The translations under genes were made by a program, and so were the position numbers. This document shows positions 18,124 through 26,114 of a DNA stretch of 64,000 nucleotides, in pieces. A model generated the notes under the pieces. It was given only the letters and a program-made list of their open reading frames with translations, searched no databases and was not told the origin of the DNA. The DNA lies in assembly GCA_902625215.1 (NCBI GenBank), contig CACOAO010000003.1:62001-126000 (forward strand), written 5' to 3'. The DNA comes from an uncultured SAR116 cluster alpha proteobacterium. Its GTDB lineage: Bacteria > Pseudomonadota > Alphaproteobacteria > Puniceispirillales > Marisalimonadaceae. Within the stretch, counting starts at the first letter, position 1. Every line of letters begins with the position of its first letter.

Positions 18124-18339
18124 GTGTTTATGAAATATCATTATTGTTCAAGGTGTAAACTTTCTTTTAAAAAGTTATTTAATTGTAAGTACGAGAAAAA
18201 TGACAAAGATTGTTTTTCTCTATGTGCCAGATGTGCATTAGAGTGCAGCAAAACCTTTAAAAAAACTTTTAAATCAAAATCTGGAAAGTTTGTTTCAATC
18301 GGTTTATTGAAATCCAAAAAAGAAAGAAGTATTTTTTAA
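18124..18339 (+). CDS. Small cysteine-rich protein, copy 2
   Basis: This 71-residue, very basic protein has CSRC at 8-11, C21, and CARC at 34-37, with an extra C30 and C41. The spacing C-x2-C-x9-C-x12-C-x2-C is identical to that of the copy at 17571, although the rest of the sequence has diverged strongly. The start is GTG at 18124; the ATG at 18130 is an alternative. The lysine-rich tail (about 44-71) could contact nucleic acid. The family is not recognised. Confidence 0.55.
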   Translation: MFMKYHYCSRCKLSFKKLFNCKYEKNDKDCFSLCARCALECSKTFKKTFKSKSGKFVSIGLLKSKKERSIF

Positions 18340-18402
18340 TCCTAATTAAAAAAATATTGAATAATCTTTACCTCTAATTTTATATTTGCTTAAATTACCA
18401 AT

Positions 18403-18765
18403 ATGACAAAACCTATAAATATATATTCTAAATTCAATAAATTTGATGATTACTGGTCTCCAAAAGTAATATCTGAGATGAATGATTATCAATTCAAACT
18501 AGTTAAAATAAAAGGTGAATTTATTAAACATCATCATCCAGATACAGATGAGGTTTTTATAGTAATTAGAGGTAGTATGAAAATAGAATTTGACTCAGAA
18601 ATCATAGAGGTTAATGAGGGTGAAATGATAGTAGTACCTAAAGGGGTAGATCATAAACCAACTTCAGAAGACGAGTGTCAAGTTATGTTAGTAGAACCAA
18701 AAGGAGTATTAAATACAGGCAACATAAAAGGAGATTTGACAGCTCCTAATGATGAATGGATTTAA
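18403..18765 (+). CDS. Cupin-domain protein
   Basis: This is a 120-residue single-domain cupin. The metal-binding motif 1 is FIKHHHPDTDEVFIVIRGSM (about 36-56, with adjacent histidines and E46-type glutamate) and motif 2 is GEMIVVPKGVDHKPTS (about 73-88, final histidine present). Such small cupins are isomerases, metal sensors or epimerase-like enzymes, and the substrate cannot be told. The following gene begins 3 bp after its stop, so they are co-transcribed. Confidence 0.85.
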   Translation: MTKPINIYSKFNKFDDYWSPKVISEMNDYQFKLVKIKGEFIKHHHPDTDEVFIVIRGSMKIEFDSEIIEVNEGEMIVVPKGVDHKPTSEDECQVMLVEPKGVLNTGNIKGDLTAPNDEWI

Positions 18766-18768
18766 ATA

Positions 18769-19350
18769 ATGATTTCAGTTTATATAAAATTCTTTTGGAT
18801 GATTTTTTTTACATTTTTAATTTTTTTTATAACTCATTCTGTTCACAGTGAAACGATGGGCCATTTAATTTGGAAAAAAGGAATTTATTATAAAAAAAAT
18901 ACCAAAATTCCTTTTAGTGGAAAAGTAAGTGGTAATATTAAAGGACTAATTACAAATGGAAAGAAAGAAGGGACATGGGTTAGATATTATACTAATGGAC
19001 AATTATTTTCGGTATCTAATTATAAAAATGGAAGAAAAAACGGTGCCTGGATTACCTACAACAAAGAAGGTCATTTAATAGAAAAAGGTCAATATAAAAA
19101 TGATCTTGAAGAAGGTTCATGGATACGTCTATTTGACAATGGTACAATTAACTATAAAGGACAATTTAAGAATGGAAAAAAATTAGGGAATTGGATTGCT
19201 TACCATTATAATGGACAATTAAAATATCAAGGGAATTATAAAAACGGAAAAAAGCAAGGCTATTGGGAATATTTTTCTGCATCTGGTTTTTTATATGAAG
19301 ATTACTCTGGTTATTTCAAAAATAATAAAAAAGTTAGTAGTAAAATCTGA
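18769..19350 (+). CDS. Exported MORN-type repeat protein
   Basis: This is a 193-residue protein with an N-terminal hydrophobic export signal (about 8-27). About five repeats of 22-24 residues follow, of the form NGKKxGxWxxYYxNGQLxxxxxYK (for example GTWVRYYTNGQLFSVSNYKN, GNWIAYHYNGQLKYQGNYKN). This is the MORN_2 repeat of proteins often annotated as 'toxin-antitoxin YwqK-like'. That label is weak; the repeat itself is clear and forms a beta-sheet stack. It should be periplasmic or outer-membrane associated. The cupin gene lies 3 bp upstream. Confidence 0.8.
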   Translation: MISVYIKFFWMIFFTFLIFFITHSVHSETMGHLIWKKGIYYKKNTKIPFSGKVSGNIKGLITNGKKEGTWVRYYTNGQLFSVSNYKNGRKNGAWITYNKEGHLIEKGQYKNDLEEGSWIRLFDNGTINYKGQFKNGKKLGNWIAYHYNGQLKYQGNYKNGKKQGYWEYFSASGFLYEDYSGYFKNNKKVSSKI

Positions 19351-19370
19351 ATAAAAATTCTAATTCAATT

Positions 19371-19616
19371 TTAGCTGATAATTCCTCTTATCATTGAAAG
19401 AAATGGAATTATTTTAGATGAAATAGTTTGAAATAATGCAACTGGGTTAATTCCAAATCTTGGCAAAATAAAGAATATAATTATTAAAATTGATAATGTA
19501 AAAATTATTGGAATTACGTGCCTAGCACTACTATTTTCTCTCTTAGAGGTTAATAAATTTAATACAAAGTAAGCAACCAAAAAAATAATAACAAAAAAAA
19601 TGATTATTTTTAACAT
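19371..19616 (-). CDS. Hypothetical small membrane protein
   Basis: This 81-residue protein has two clear membrane helices (about 3-22 and 35-53) and a weak third stretch at the C-terminus (FLSMIRGIIS). A short basic loop SKRENSSARH joins the first two. No family is recognised. It is convergent with the MORN-repeat gene, with 20 bp between the ends. Confidence 0.55.
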   Translation of the reverse strand: MLKIIIFFVIIFLVAYFVLNLLTSKRENSSARHVIPIIFTLSILIIIFFILPRFGINPVALFQTISSKIIPFLSMIRGIIS

Positions 19617-19631
19617 TTATTAAGTTTTTTT

Positions 19632-19814
19632 TTACTGTAATTTTGGTTTTTTTGAAAAATGCTTAGACAAAATTTTTATTATGTAGTTTTTAATTTTAGA
19701 GTAATTCCAAATACACACAAATGAAGCTAAAGCTAAAATAAAAGTAGAAAAAAAACTTGTTGTAGATCCAATACACATAAAATATTTCATAATGTAATAA
19801 CAAAATTTTTTCAA
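19632..19814 (-). CDS. Possible small membrane protein
   Basis: This weakly supported 60-residue frame has a TTG start (an ATG eight codons later is an alternative). It has one membrane helix at about 18-40 and a basic tail (SKHFSKKPKLQ). It sits 15 bp upstream of another small membrane gene on the same strand. No ribosome site is obvious, so it may not be real. Confidence 0.32.
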   Translation of the reverse strand: MKKFCYYIMKYFMCIGSTTSFFSTFILALASFVCIWNYSKIKNYIIKILSKHFSKKPKLQ

Positions 19815-19857
19815 GTTATATTTTAAAATTAAATATTTTTTAAATTATTTTTATTCC

Positions 19858-20406
19858 TTACAGTTCATACATATTTGTCAATGATGAATTATTGTTTTTT
19901 GGATTATTAACATCTGTAGAAACACGATAAAAATTTATATTATTGTTTGCTTTACTTTCAAAAATATCTTTTCCCAAGAGAAATGGTGAAATTTCATATT
20001 CTTCTAATAAAACAGGTTGTCTGTGGTGTATATGATTTATTTGATCTATTGAATTTCTAGTCAAGATTAAACAACCTATTTCATTATATAGACCAGCAAA
20101 ATAACTGGTTTGGGAATAATGATAATAAGGTATTTTTTTATTATCTTTTGTTTGCCACTCATACCATCCGTTGTTAAAAATTATACATCTCTTAGCATCT
20201 TTAAATGATGGTTTTTCATTCATAGTTTCAGAACGACAATTAATTAGGTTCATATCTTGTTTCCACAATGGTGAATATGACCATTTCATTAACTGAGATT
20301 TTTCTTGAGTTTTTACTGGTACTAATTGTGACGGACATACATTATACGAAATGTCATATTCTAAATTAAATGCATTTTTTGACGAAATAACAAACCTACC
20401 ACACAT
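19858..20406 (-). CDS. SRAP-domain abasic-site processing protein (YedK/HMCES family)
   Basis: SRAP proteins shield abasic sites in single-stranded DNA through a thiazolidine crosslink made by their N-terminal cysteine. The start is set at the ATG giving MCGRF, because C2 must become the N-terminus after methionine removal; a frame nine codons longer would block this. Other signature parts are INCRSETMNEKPSF, NNGWYEWQ (catalytic glutamate) and HHRQPVLL (catalytic histidine). At 182 residues it is shorter than typical members (about 210-230), with trimmed loops. It is divergent from the DUF2784-like gene. Confidence 0.87.
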   Translation of the reverse strand: MCGRFVISSKNAFNLEYDISYNVCPSQLVPVKTQEKSQLMKWSYSPLWKQDMNLINCRSETMNEKPSFKDAKRCIIFNNGWYEWQTKDNKKIPYYHYSQTSYFAGLYNEIGCLILTRNSIDQINHIHHRQPVLLEEYEISPFLLGKDIFESKANNNINFYRVSTDVNNPKNNNSSLTNMYEL

Positions 20407-20513
20407 CAAAATAGAATAACTTATTCTACTCAAAACTGATAAATAAAATTTAACTTAATTTTTTTTAACATAAATTTTATTATCAAATTTTATATTTTAT
20501 TAAGGATTGATTT

Positions 20514-20891
20514 TTGCTTGCTGATATTGTCTTAATATTACATTTTTTTATTGTGATTTTTATTACTGTTGGATTTTTTTTGATACCAATAGGTTATTAT
20601 TATGATTGGAGTTGGATCAAAAGCCTTAAATTAAGGTTATTTCATTGCGGCTTAATGTTTTTAGTGACATTCGAAACTCTTGTTGGAATAACTTGTCCTT
20701 TAACTTCTATCGAAAATAATCTTCGAGGAATGAGTAATAGTAAATCATTTATTTCTTTTTGGATTGAAAAAATTATATATTGGGACTTCCCAACTAAATT
20801 TTTTATATTTTTATATTTTATATTTTTAGTATGGACATTATTGATGTTGAAGATTTATCCTCCAAATTTAAAGAACATACATTTAAAATAG
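20514..20891 (+). CDS. DUF2784-like membrane protein
   Basis: This 125-residue protein has four predicted membrane helices. The pattern ADIVLILHFFIVIFI at the start, then FHCGLMFLVTFETLVGITCPLT and SIENNLR, and SFISFWIEKIIYWDFP near the end, is that of the DUF2784 family as I recall it. The conserved GxxCPLTxxE turn is intact. Function is unknown. The start is TTG, with AAGGA about 8 nt upstream, and no ATG is available before the first helix. Confidence 0.7.
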   Translation: MLADIVLILHFFIVIFITVGFFLIPIGYYYDWSWIKSLKLRLFHCGLMFLVTFETLVGITCPLTSIENNLRGMSNSKSFISFWIEKIIYWDFPTKFFIFLYFIFLVWTLLMLKIYPPNLKNIHLK

Positions 20892-20939
20892 ATCTACCAT
20901 AAACATTGGATAAAACAGTTGAAAAAATAAGAGATTAAT

Positions 20940-21113
20940 ATGGATTTTAAATATGCTCAAAGTTGGTTACTTGGAATTGTTTGTTTTGTATACGGAATTT
21001 ACAGAGTTATTGGCGGATCAGATGAAACTTTTAATTGGGTAGACGCTGCTGCTATCTTTGGATTTTGCTATTCTATTTATGTTACCCAACTGAAGATATC
21101 TGAAGAAGATTAG
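20940..21113 (+). CDS. Two-helix microprotein, copy 1
   Basis: This 57-residue frame has two hydrophobic segments (about 9-24 and 34-49) and an acidic tail (KISEED). It aligns with the 61-residue protein at 23868: both have a W, then GI-x-R, an F after a short polar turn, then GFC-(Y/F)-x-x-Y-x-T. That shared pattern makes it likely to be a real gene. No family name is known to me. The start has no strong ribosome site. Confidence 0.5.
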   Translation: MDFKYAQSWLLGIVCFVYGIYRVIGGSDETFNWVDAAAIFGFCYSIYVTQLKISEED

Positions 21114-21182
21114 GAACTTTAAAAGATATCAATATTTATGCATAATATGTATATATATGTATAATAATAAATATATATTGAC

Positions 21183-21377
21183 CTAATCTTTTTTCATTAA
21201 ATTTTTAATACTTTTAATGAGTTGTTCATTATCGTCTTTATACTTAAATTTTATTAAAGCAATTTTATCATCAATGTTATTAGTTTTTTTTAAATAAGAA
21301 TCAAACAAATCACGTTTCTTGGATTTTAGTTTTCCGTCCGCTTTAAATTTATTAAGCTTATCATTTTCTTTTTTCAT
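21183..21377 (-). CDS. Hypothetical lysine-rich small protein
   Basis: This unrecognised 64-residue protein is highly charged (MKKENDKLNKFKADGKLKSK, and an end of LIKSIKNLMKKD) and probably mostly helical. A GTG five codons upstream is an alternative start. It stands between the two-helix microprotein gene and cutA, facing away from cutA. Confidence is moderate because such lysine-rich frames can arise by chance in AT-rich DNA. Confidence 0.45.
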   Translation of the reverse strand: MKKENDKLNKFKADGKLKSKKRDLFDSYLKKTNNIDDKIALIKFKYKDDNEQLIKSIKNLMKKD

Positions 21378-21473
21378 AAAATATAATAACACATGTAGGT
21401 GGTTAAAATAAATTACAACTTTAACATTTATCTACTCTTTGCGATTAAGTAAAAATTAGTTTAAACTTTCTTT

Positions 21474-21806
21474 ATGACGAAATGTGATTTTTGCTTTGTT
21501 TATGTAACAGTTGAAAATTTTGAGCAAGCTGAATTGATAGCTGAACTTGCCATAAAAGAAAAATTAATTGCGTGTGCAAATATCTTTCCAGAATCTCATT
21601 CCATGTTTGAATGGAAAGGAGAAGTTAAATTAGAAAAGGAAACAGTTTTACTTTTAAAAACATTAGTTAATAAATATGATAAACTTGAAAAATTAATCAT
21701 TAAAAATCATGTATACGAAACCCCATGTATTCTTAAAATTGATGTCTCTAAGGGACATAAAGATTTTTTAAAATGGGTAGAAACATCTGTTAATCTAACT
21801 GAATAA
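21474..21806 (+). CDS. cutA: Divalent-cation tolerance protein CutA
   Basis: CutA is a small trimeric protein linked to copper tolerance, although its role is unsettled. The 110 residues cover the whole family: FVYVTVENFEQAELIAELAI, KEKLIACANIFP, SMFEWKGEVKLEKETVLLLKT, and HVYETPCILKIDVSKG near the end. The core pattern CANI...S.F.W.G......E.....KT is intact. It lies 16 bp upstream of a DUF4174-like gene on the same strand. Confidence 0.93.
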   Translation: MTKCDFCFVYVTVENFEQAELIAELAIKEKLIACANIFPESHSMFEWKGEVKLEKETVLLLKTLVNKYDKLEKLIIKNHVYETPCILKIDVSKGHKDFLKWVETSVNLTE

Positions 21807-21822
21807 AATATATAAATTAAAG

Positions 21823-22245
21823 ATGAAAAAATTTTCTACTTTTTTAATGATTTCAATCATATTTATTTCAATGTGTAATGCTTCTGAAAAAATAATTTTA
21901 GAAGACTATATCAATTCTTTTGTTTGGAAAAAAAGGATAGTCCTTTTTATTTCAAAATCTAAATACGTCTATTTCATCAATGAAACCGACAATTTTTTTA
22001 GAGAAAATAACTGTGAAAATGATAATAGAAATTTACTTTACATTAGAATAGTTGGAGACGAAATTAAAAAATATAACATTTCTGACAAATTTGAAAATAA
22101 ATATGGAATGTGGTTAATTGGCTATGACGGTCAGATAAAATCATATTCATCAGATATCTCATTATTAAAAAAAATCTATAATATTATAGATAAAATGCCT
22201 ATGAGAAAAAAAGAAAAATTAGAGCAGACAAGTAAATGTAATTAA
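21823..22245 (+). CDS. DUF4174-like secreted protein
   Basis: This 140-residue protein has a signal peptide (about 1-20, ending NASE). The body is a small thioredoxin-like domain of the DUF4174 kind: a WKKRIVLFISKS strand near the start, then GMWLIGYDGQIKSYSSD, and the diagnostic C-terminal IDKMPMRKKE. No CxxC redox motif is present. It should be periplasmic. Function is unknown. Confidence 0.75.
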   Translation: MKKFSTFLMISIIFISMCNASEKIILEDYINSFVWKKRIVLFISKSKYVYFINETDNFFRENNCENDNRNLLYIRIVGDEIKKYNISDKFENKYGMWLIGYDGQIKSYSSDISLLKKIYNIIDKMPMRKKEKLEQTSKCN

Positions 22246-22330
22246 TAATTACGTATTAATAGTTGAATAAAACAAAAAAAATACCAAATAATCATATATC
22301 ATAATAACTAAATTAGCCAGTTTGTATAAA

Positions 22331-23008
22331 ATGATATTTTATCTAATAATATTTTTAATACTATCCATTGCCCCGATGATTTGGCTAAATTACGTGTTTA
22401 CTAAAAATGACAAAATTTTAGTTAATATGCCTTTTACTGGATTGGAGTTTGGTAAAATCATTCTAAATGAACTTGGGTTAAAAGATGTTACAATAGAAAA
22501 ATCTCTGAGTATTGACCATTACGACCTTAAGGAAAAAAAAGTAAAAGTTTCAGAAAATCGTCTTTCTAGAAAGAGTCTTACTGCAATTTCAATCGTCTGC
22601 CACGAAATTGGTCATGCAATTCAACATAATGAAAAATACAAACCACTGGAGCAGAGGACAAATCTAGTAAAAAATACAGCATGGATTTCGCAGTTAGGTA
22701 GTGGATTATTACTAATGGGTATACCTACAATCTTTGCAACTGGTTCGTATTCACTAATAAAAGTTTGTTTAATAATCGTTTTATTATCACTAACGATTGG
22801 AATAATAATACATTTAATAACCTTGGAAGTAGAATTAGATGCCAGTTTTAATAGAGCTTTGCCAATAATTAAAAGTAAAGTACCAAAAGAGTATCATGGT
22901 GCTTGTCAATCAATTCTTAAGGCAGCTGCATTTACTTATGTTATTGGAGTTATAAGAAATTTTGTATCTCTTAGATTCATATGGTTATTATTATCAAGAA
23001 TTAGATAA
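22331..23008 (+). CDS. Zinc-dependent membrane protease, YugP-like
   Basis: This roughly 225-residue protein has an N-terminal membrane helix (about 2-20), the zinc-protease motif VCHEIGHAIQH (around 89-99) and two central membrane helices (about 115-160). LEVELDASFNRALPII supplies the third ligand region. The pattern HE(I/V)GHAIQ...PL..R..LV is that of the YugP/Zn_peptidase_2 family. A TTG three codons upstream could also serve as start. A 64-residue gene begins 2 bp after its stop and is probably translated with it. Confidence 0.87.
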   Translation: MIFYLIIFLILSIAPMIWLNYVFTKNDKILVNMPFTGLEFGKIILNELGLKDVTIEKSLSIDHYDLKEKKVKVSENRLSRKSLTAISIVCHEIGHAIQHNEKYKPLEQRTNLVKNTAWISQLGSGLLLMGIPTIFATGSYSLIKVCLIIVLLSLTIGIIIHLITLEVELDASFNRALPIIKSKVPKEYHGACQSILKAAAFTYVIGVIRNFVSLRFIWLLLSRIR

Positions 23009-23010
23009 CT

Positions 23011-23205
23011 ATGATTAATAAAAAACAAAAATACATTATAACACTTTTGGTAGATAATAGAGAATGGAACAGTCAACCTATAGAGGGAGAGTTAGGCGAT
23101 CTTCAAAGCATAATTAATGAAGCATTAGAACAACATAGAATTTCTCGATTTTTTACAATAAGACCGAAACACGTTGAATTCAAAAGAGCTACGTTGCTCA
23201 AATAA
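23011..23205 (+). CDS. Hypothetical 64-residue protein coupled to the YugP-like gene
   Basis: This unrecognised soluble protein reads YIITLLVDNREWNSQPIEGE, then an acidic helix (LGDLQSIINEALEQHRISRF) and a basic end. It begins 2 bp after the YugP-like stop, so coupling is likely. It has no signal peptide and no cysteines. It could be a small adaptor or regulator of the protease, but nothing in the sequence proves that. Confidence 0.6.
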   Translation: MINKKQKYIITLLVDNREWNSQPIEGELGDLQSIINEALEQHRISRFFTIRPKHVEFKRATLLK

Positions 23206-23217
23206 AATTTGAATATA

Positions 23218-23760
23218 CTAGTTTATAAAATTTATTTCTTTAATATAAATATCTGCAGAATGATCTCTGCCAAATGCAACAATACCTATGGAAGTAATAT
23301 TTTTGGGATTTATGCGTTTGGATAAAAACATACTTGAACGTTTGAATTCACTAATTGGTAATTTAAATGTTTCAAAACTATTAAGAACCTTAAAACTTAT
23401 TTGGTAATATTGCCACGGCAAAAAAGTTCCTGAAGTTCTTAAATGAATGAAATAATTTTGATTATTACCTTTTGCAACTATTTCAATAAATTTAGAACCC
23501 TCTAAATTTAATTTTTCGAGTTTTCTTCTAACCTGAATGAAACCTCCCTTGTTTTCTGTAGATACATTTCCTCTCATTCGAGCATAAAAATTATTATTAA
23601 CATTTAAAAACTCAACTTTGCCAGTGGAGACACCGCCCATTACCTGATCAGTAATAAATTTCCACTCGTCTGGTTTGTCAAAATTGTCTTTAAATATAAT
23701 ATTACCTACAGCTTCTTGGGTTAAAATAAAAAATAGAAATATAAATTTAAAAATATTCAT
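23218..23760 (-). CDS. Exported CIA30-family protein
   Basis: This is a 180-residue protein with a signal peptide (about 1-19, ending AVGN). The CIA30 pattern is clear: DEWKFITDQVMGGVSTGKVE (about 30-50), then RGNVSTENKGGFIQVRRKL, a YFIHLRTSG strand, WQYYQISFKV, and FGRDHSADIYIKEINFI at the end. CIA30 domains are galactose-binding-like beta sandwiches, first named from a complex I assembly factor. Bacterial secreted members are likely to bind carbohydrate or membrane components. It converges with the 64-residue gene. Confidence 0.82.
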   Translation of the reverse strand: MNIFKFIFLFFILTQEAVGNIIFKDNFDKPDEWKFITDQVMGGVSTGKVEFLNVNNNFYARMRGNVSTENKGGFIQVRRKLEKLNLEGSKFIEIVAKGNNQNYFIHLRTSGTFLPWQYYQISFKVLNSFETFKLPISEFKRSSMFLSKRINPKNITSIGIVAFGRDHSADIYIKEINFIN

Positions 23761-23867
23761 ACTAAATAAGTAAATTAAGTTTTATAATAAAAATATGTTA
23801 ATTTTATTAGTAATAAAATATTTAACAACATTTAGATTTAATAAAATATAAATCTAGTAGGGAAAAA

Positions 23868-24053
23868 ATGAAAAAACAAATTATTGGTTGGATTATTGTT
23901 GCATCTGCATTGATATGGGGCATATTAAGATGGATAGATGTAGTTGAACCTAATTTTGTAATAAATTTTTTTGCAATTGGTGGCTTCTGCTTTGGAGTCT
24001 ACCTCACTAAAAATCCAAATGAAGAAACAGATGAATTTAAAAGAGATAATTAG
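23868..24053 (+). CDS. Two-helix microprotein, copy 2
   Basis: This is a 61-residue protein with helices at about 5-22 and 30-47 and an acidic, charged tail (NPNEETDEFKRDN). It shares W, GI-x-R, F and GFC-(Y/F)-x-x-Y-x-T with the 57-residue protein at 20940, with one residue of difference in spacing. An AGGGA ribosome site stands about 6 nt from the ATG. No family is recognised. Confidence 0.6.
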   Translation: MKKQIIGWIIVASALIWGILRWIDVVEPNFVINFFAIGGFCFGVYLTKNPNEETDEFKRDN

Positions 24054-24089
24054 TTTTCAGAGATTTAATATATTTTTATTAGAGAAAAA

Positions 24090-24257
24090 ATGACCAGAAG
24101 AGAATATCCAAAAGAAATCAGTCAAGATGAATGGCTTAAAAGACAAAATTATTTTCTTGAAGAACAAAACAAAAGACTAAAAATTGAATTATCTGAATCT
24201 AAGGAATACATAAATGTACTTATTAATAAATTGAAACTTTATCAGTCAAAACAATAA
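24090..24257 (+). CDS. Possible 55-residue coiled-coil protein
   Basis: The frame reads MTRREYPKEISQDEWLKRQN, then a long charged helix (YFLEEQNKRLKIELSESKEY) with a heptad-like leucine/isoleucine pattern, and ends LINKLKLYQSKQ. An AGAG stretch lies 6 nt before the ATG. It lies between two small membrane genes on the same strand, 36 bp after the first and 16 bp before the MAPEG gene. No family is known. Confidence 0.45.
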   Translation: MTRREYPKEISQDEWLKRQNYFLEEQNKRLKIELSESKEYINVLINKLKLYQSKQ

Positions 24258-24273
24258 TAACCTGGAGACAAAA

Positions 24274-24654
24274 ATGACACTAGAACATATTATCATACTT
24301 TCTTTTTTATTAGTCTTAATTCAAATAACGGCACCTGTTCTTATTGGTTTGAATTCAAAAAATACAAAGGTGTCTTATTTGTTTTCTTCAAGAGACAAAA
24401 ATTTAGACACATCAATCTATGAAAATAGAGCTAACAGAGCTCTAAAAAATCTTTTTGAAACATTTCCAATTTTTATTGGTGTAGTTCTTTTATCTATTAC
24501 AAAAGATGTGGATAATACATCACTGGCATTATTATGGTTAATTGCTAGAGCTATTTATATTCCTGTATATGTTTTAGGTATTGATTACTTAAGAACTGGT
24601 ATATGGGCAGTATCATTAATAAGTCTTATTTTAATGAGTATAAAATTTTTATAA
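24274..24654 (+). CDS. MAPEG-family membrane protein
   Basis: This 126-residue protein has four predicted membrane helices. The MAPEG pattern is present: ENRANRALKNLFETFPIFI (about 50-68, the R-A-x-x-A-x-x-N-x-x-E element) and LLWLIARAIYIPVY (the A-R-x-x-Y element). Eukaryotic relatives conjugate or reduce with glutathione; small bacterial members have no defined substrate. A GGAG ribosome site lies about 7 nt from the ATG. Confidence 0.82.
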   Translation: MTLEHIIILSFLLVLIQITAPVLIGLNSKNTKVSYLFSSRDKNLDTSIYENRANRALKNLFETFPIFIGVVLLSITKDVDNTSLALLWLIARAIYIPVYVLGIDYLRTGIWAVSLISLILMSIKFL

Positions 24655-24669
24655 TAATTTTAGATTTAA

Positions 24670-24966
24670 TTATTCCTTTGAACTCATAACAACTTCACCT
24701 GAGTATACTATTTCTCTAGGTGCCAACGAATTTGGCATAGAGCTATGTTTGGATAAGAAAGATCTAACTTCTTTAAGATGTTTTTCGTCATCATATGTCC
24801 AAATACTTGTTACTTGATTTTTATTTTCTTGATTTTGAATAATAGACATGTTGATTTTGAACTTGCTTTGAATTGACTTCTCAAGAATATTTTTACCAAA
24901 CATTAAAAATAACTCGGCATGTTGTTCATTTTGAAATGTGCGTACCGTAATTCTTGTTATTGCCAT
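24670..24966 (-). CDS. Hypothetical 98-residue protein
   Basis: This is a soluble protein without signal peptide. The pattern MAITRITVRTFQNEQHAELF, a central TSIWTYDDEKHLKEV and an IVYSGEVV strand suggests a dimeric alpha/beta-barrel (ABM-like) fold; this is a structural guess. An AGGAG ribosome site lies 6 nt before the ATG, so the start is firm. It converges with the MAPEG gene. Confidence 0.65.
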   Translation of the reverse strand: MAITRITVRTFQNEQHAELFLMFGKNILEKSIQSKFKINMSIIQNQENKNQVTSIWTYDDEKHLKEVRSFLSKHSSMPNSLAPREIVYSGEVVMSSKE

Positions 24967-25107
24967 AATTTTCTCCTAAGCCTACGATTATGATTTAATT
25001 TTATTAATGATTATTAGGATTTCAAATATTTAATAATTTAACTTAGGAAAATTATTTGATTTTTATTTATATTAATTAATAAATGTATTTAAAACATAGA
25101 GGTTAAG

Positions 25108-26082
25108 ATGGCAAAAGCGATAGTGTTAAGAGAATACGGTAAATCTAGTGTTCTACAGTTAGAAGATATTGTAATTGAAAAGCCAAAAACAAACGAATTG
25201 CTTATAAAACAAACTGCAATAGGAGTTCATTTTCATGATATTTACGTAAGATCTGGACTTTATCAAACACTTGAGTTACCTGGAATACCAGGCCTTGAAG
25301 CTGTTGGCATAATAGAAGAGATAGGAGCAGGTATAGATGACTTTAAAAAAGGAGATAAAGTAGGATATATTACAAAAAATTATGGAGCATACTCAAGCCA
25401 CAGAATTTTAGATAAAAATCTAGCTATTAAGATTCCTAATTTTATATCAGATGAAATAATGGCAACAAATTTTTCAAGAGCAATTACAGTACAAATGTTA
25501 ATAGATCAAGTTACTAAATTAAATACTTCTGATACTGTCTTGATTACTGCGGCTACAGGGGGTGTTGGAAGAATTTTTTCTCAATGGGCAAAATCAAAGG
25601 GAGCTGTTGTCATTGGAACTGTTGGAAGTAATGAAAAAATTTCTATGGCAAAGTCTTATGGATGTGATCATACACTTACTTATCATCAAAAAGATTTTAT
25701 AGAAAAAATAATGGAACTTACAAGTGGGAAAGGTGTAGATAAAGTTTTTGATTCTGTTGGCAAAGATACATTTGAAAATTCTCTAAAGAGCATTAAAGTT
25801 TGTGGACATTTAATAAATTTTGGACAATCATCTGGACCAATAGATCCAATTTCAATGTCTATTTTAGCCAGTAAATCACTTACGATTTCGAGACCTATTT
25901 TATTTGATTATATTTCTGACTCAGCCTTATACAAAAGAATGGCTAATTCAGTTTTTCAAACATTTAAAGATAATAAAATTACATTACCAGAATTTCAGCC
26001 TTTTAAACTTAAAGATGCTAACTTAGCTCATAATATGTTAGAATCTAGAAGTGGTGGAGGTAGTGTATATTTGGAACCTTGA
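25108..26082 (+). CDS. Zinc-independent quinone oxidoreductase (MDR family)
   Basis: This is a 324-residue medium-chain dehydrogenase of the QOR type, which reduces quinones with NADPH. The N-terminal GroES-like domain holds GVHFHDIYVRSGLY and GIPGLEAVGIIEEIG. The nucleotide fold carries AATGGVGRIFSQWAKSKGA (about 149-167) and VDKVFDSVGKDTF. No zinc-binding cysteine cluster is present, as expected. An AGAGGT site precedes the ATG. A sulfurtransferase gene follows after 32 bp. Confidence 0.9.
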   Translation: MAKAIVLREYGKSSVLQLEDIVIEKPKTNELLIKQTAIGVHFHDIYVRSGLYQTLELPGIPGLEAVGIIEEIGAGIDDFKKGDKVGYITKNYGAYSSHRILDKNLAIKIPNFISDEIMATNFSRAITVQMLIDQVTKLNTSDTVLITAATGGVGRIFSQWAKSKGAVVIGTVGSNEKISMAKSYGCDHTLTYHQKDFIEKIMELTSGKGVDKVFDSVGKDTFENSLKSIKVCGHLINFGQSSGPIDPISMSILASKSLTISRPILFDYISDSALYKRMANSVFQTFKDNKITLPEFQPFKLKDANLAHNMLESRSGGGSVYLEP

Positions 26083-26114
26083 TAAAGTCTTTTTAAAATA
26101 GAAAAATAAAAATT

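Noticed and set aside
18769-19350. Reading the MORN-type repeat protein as an antitoxin
   Set aside because: The database-style name YwqK 'antitoxin' rests on loose similarity. No toxin-like partner is adjacent, and the protein has an export signal.
21114-21182. Short AT repeats (TATATATATG-like) ahead of the lysine-rich gene
   Set aside because: This is simple sequence of the kind expected in AT-rich DNA; no symmetry or unit count suggests function.
13855-25000. Mobile-element genes (integrase, transposase) and a second tRNA end copy
   Set aside because: None was seen when reading the accessory block. The island idea therefore stays an inference from the tRNA and repeat.
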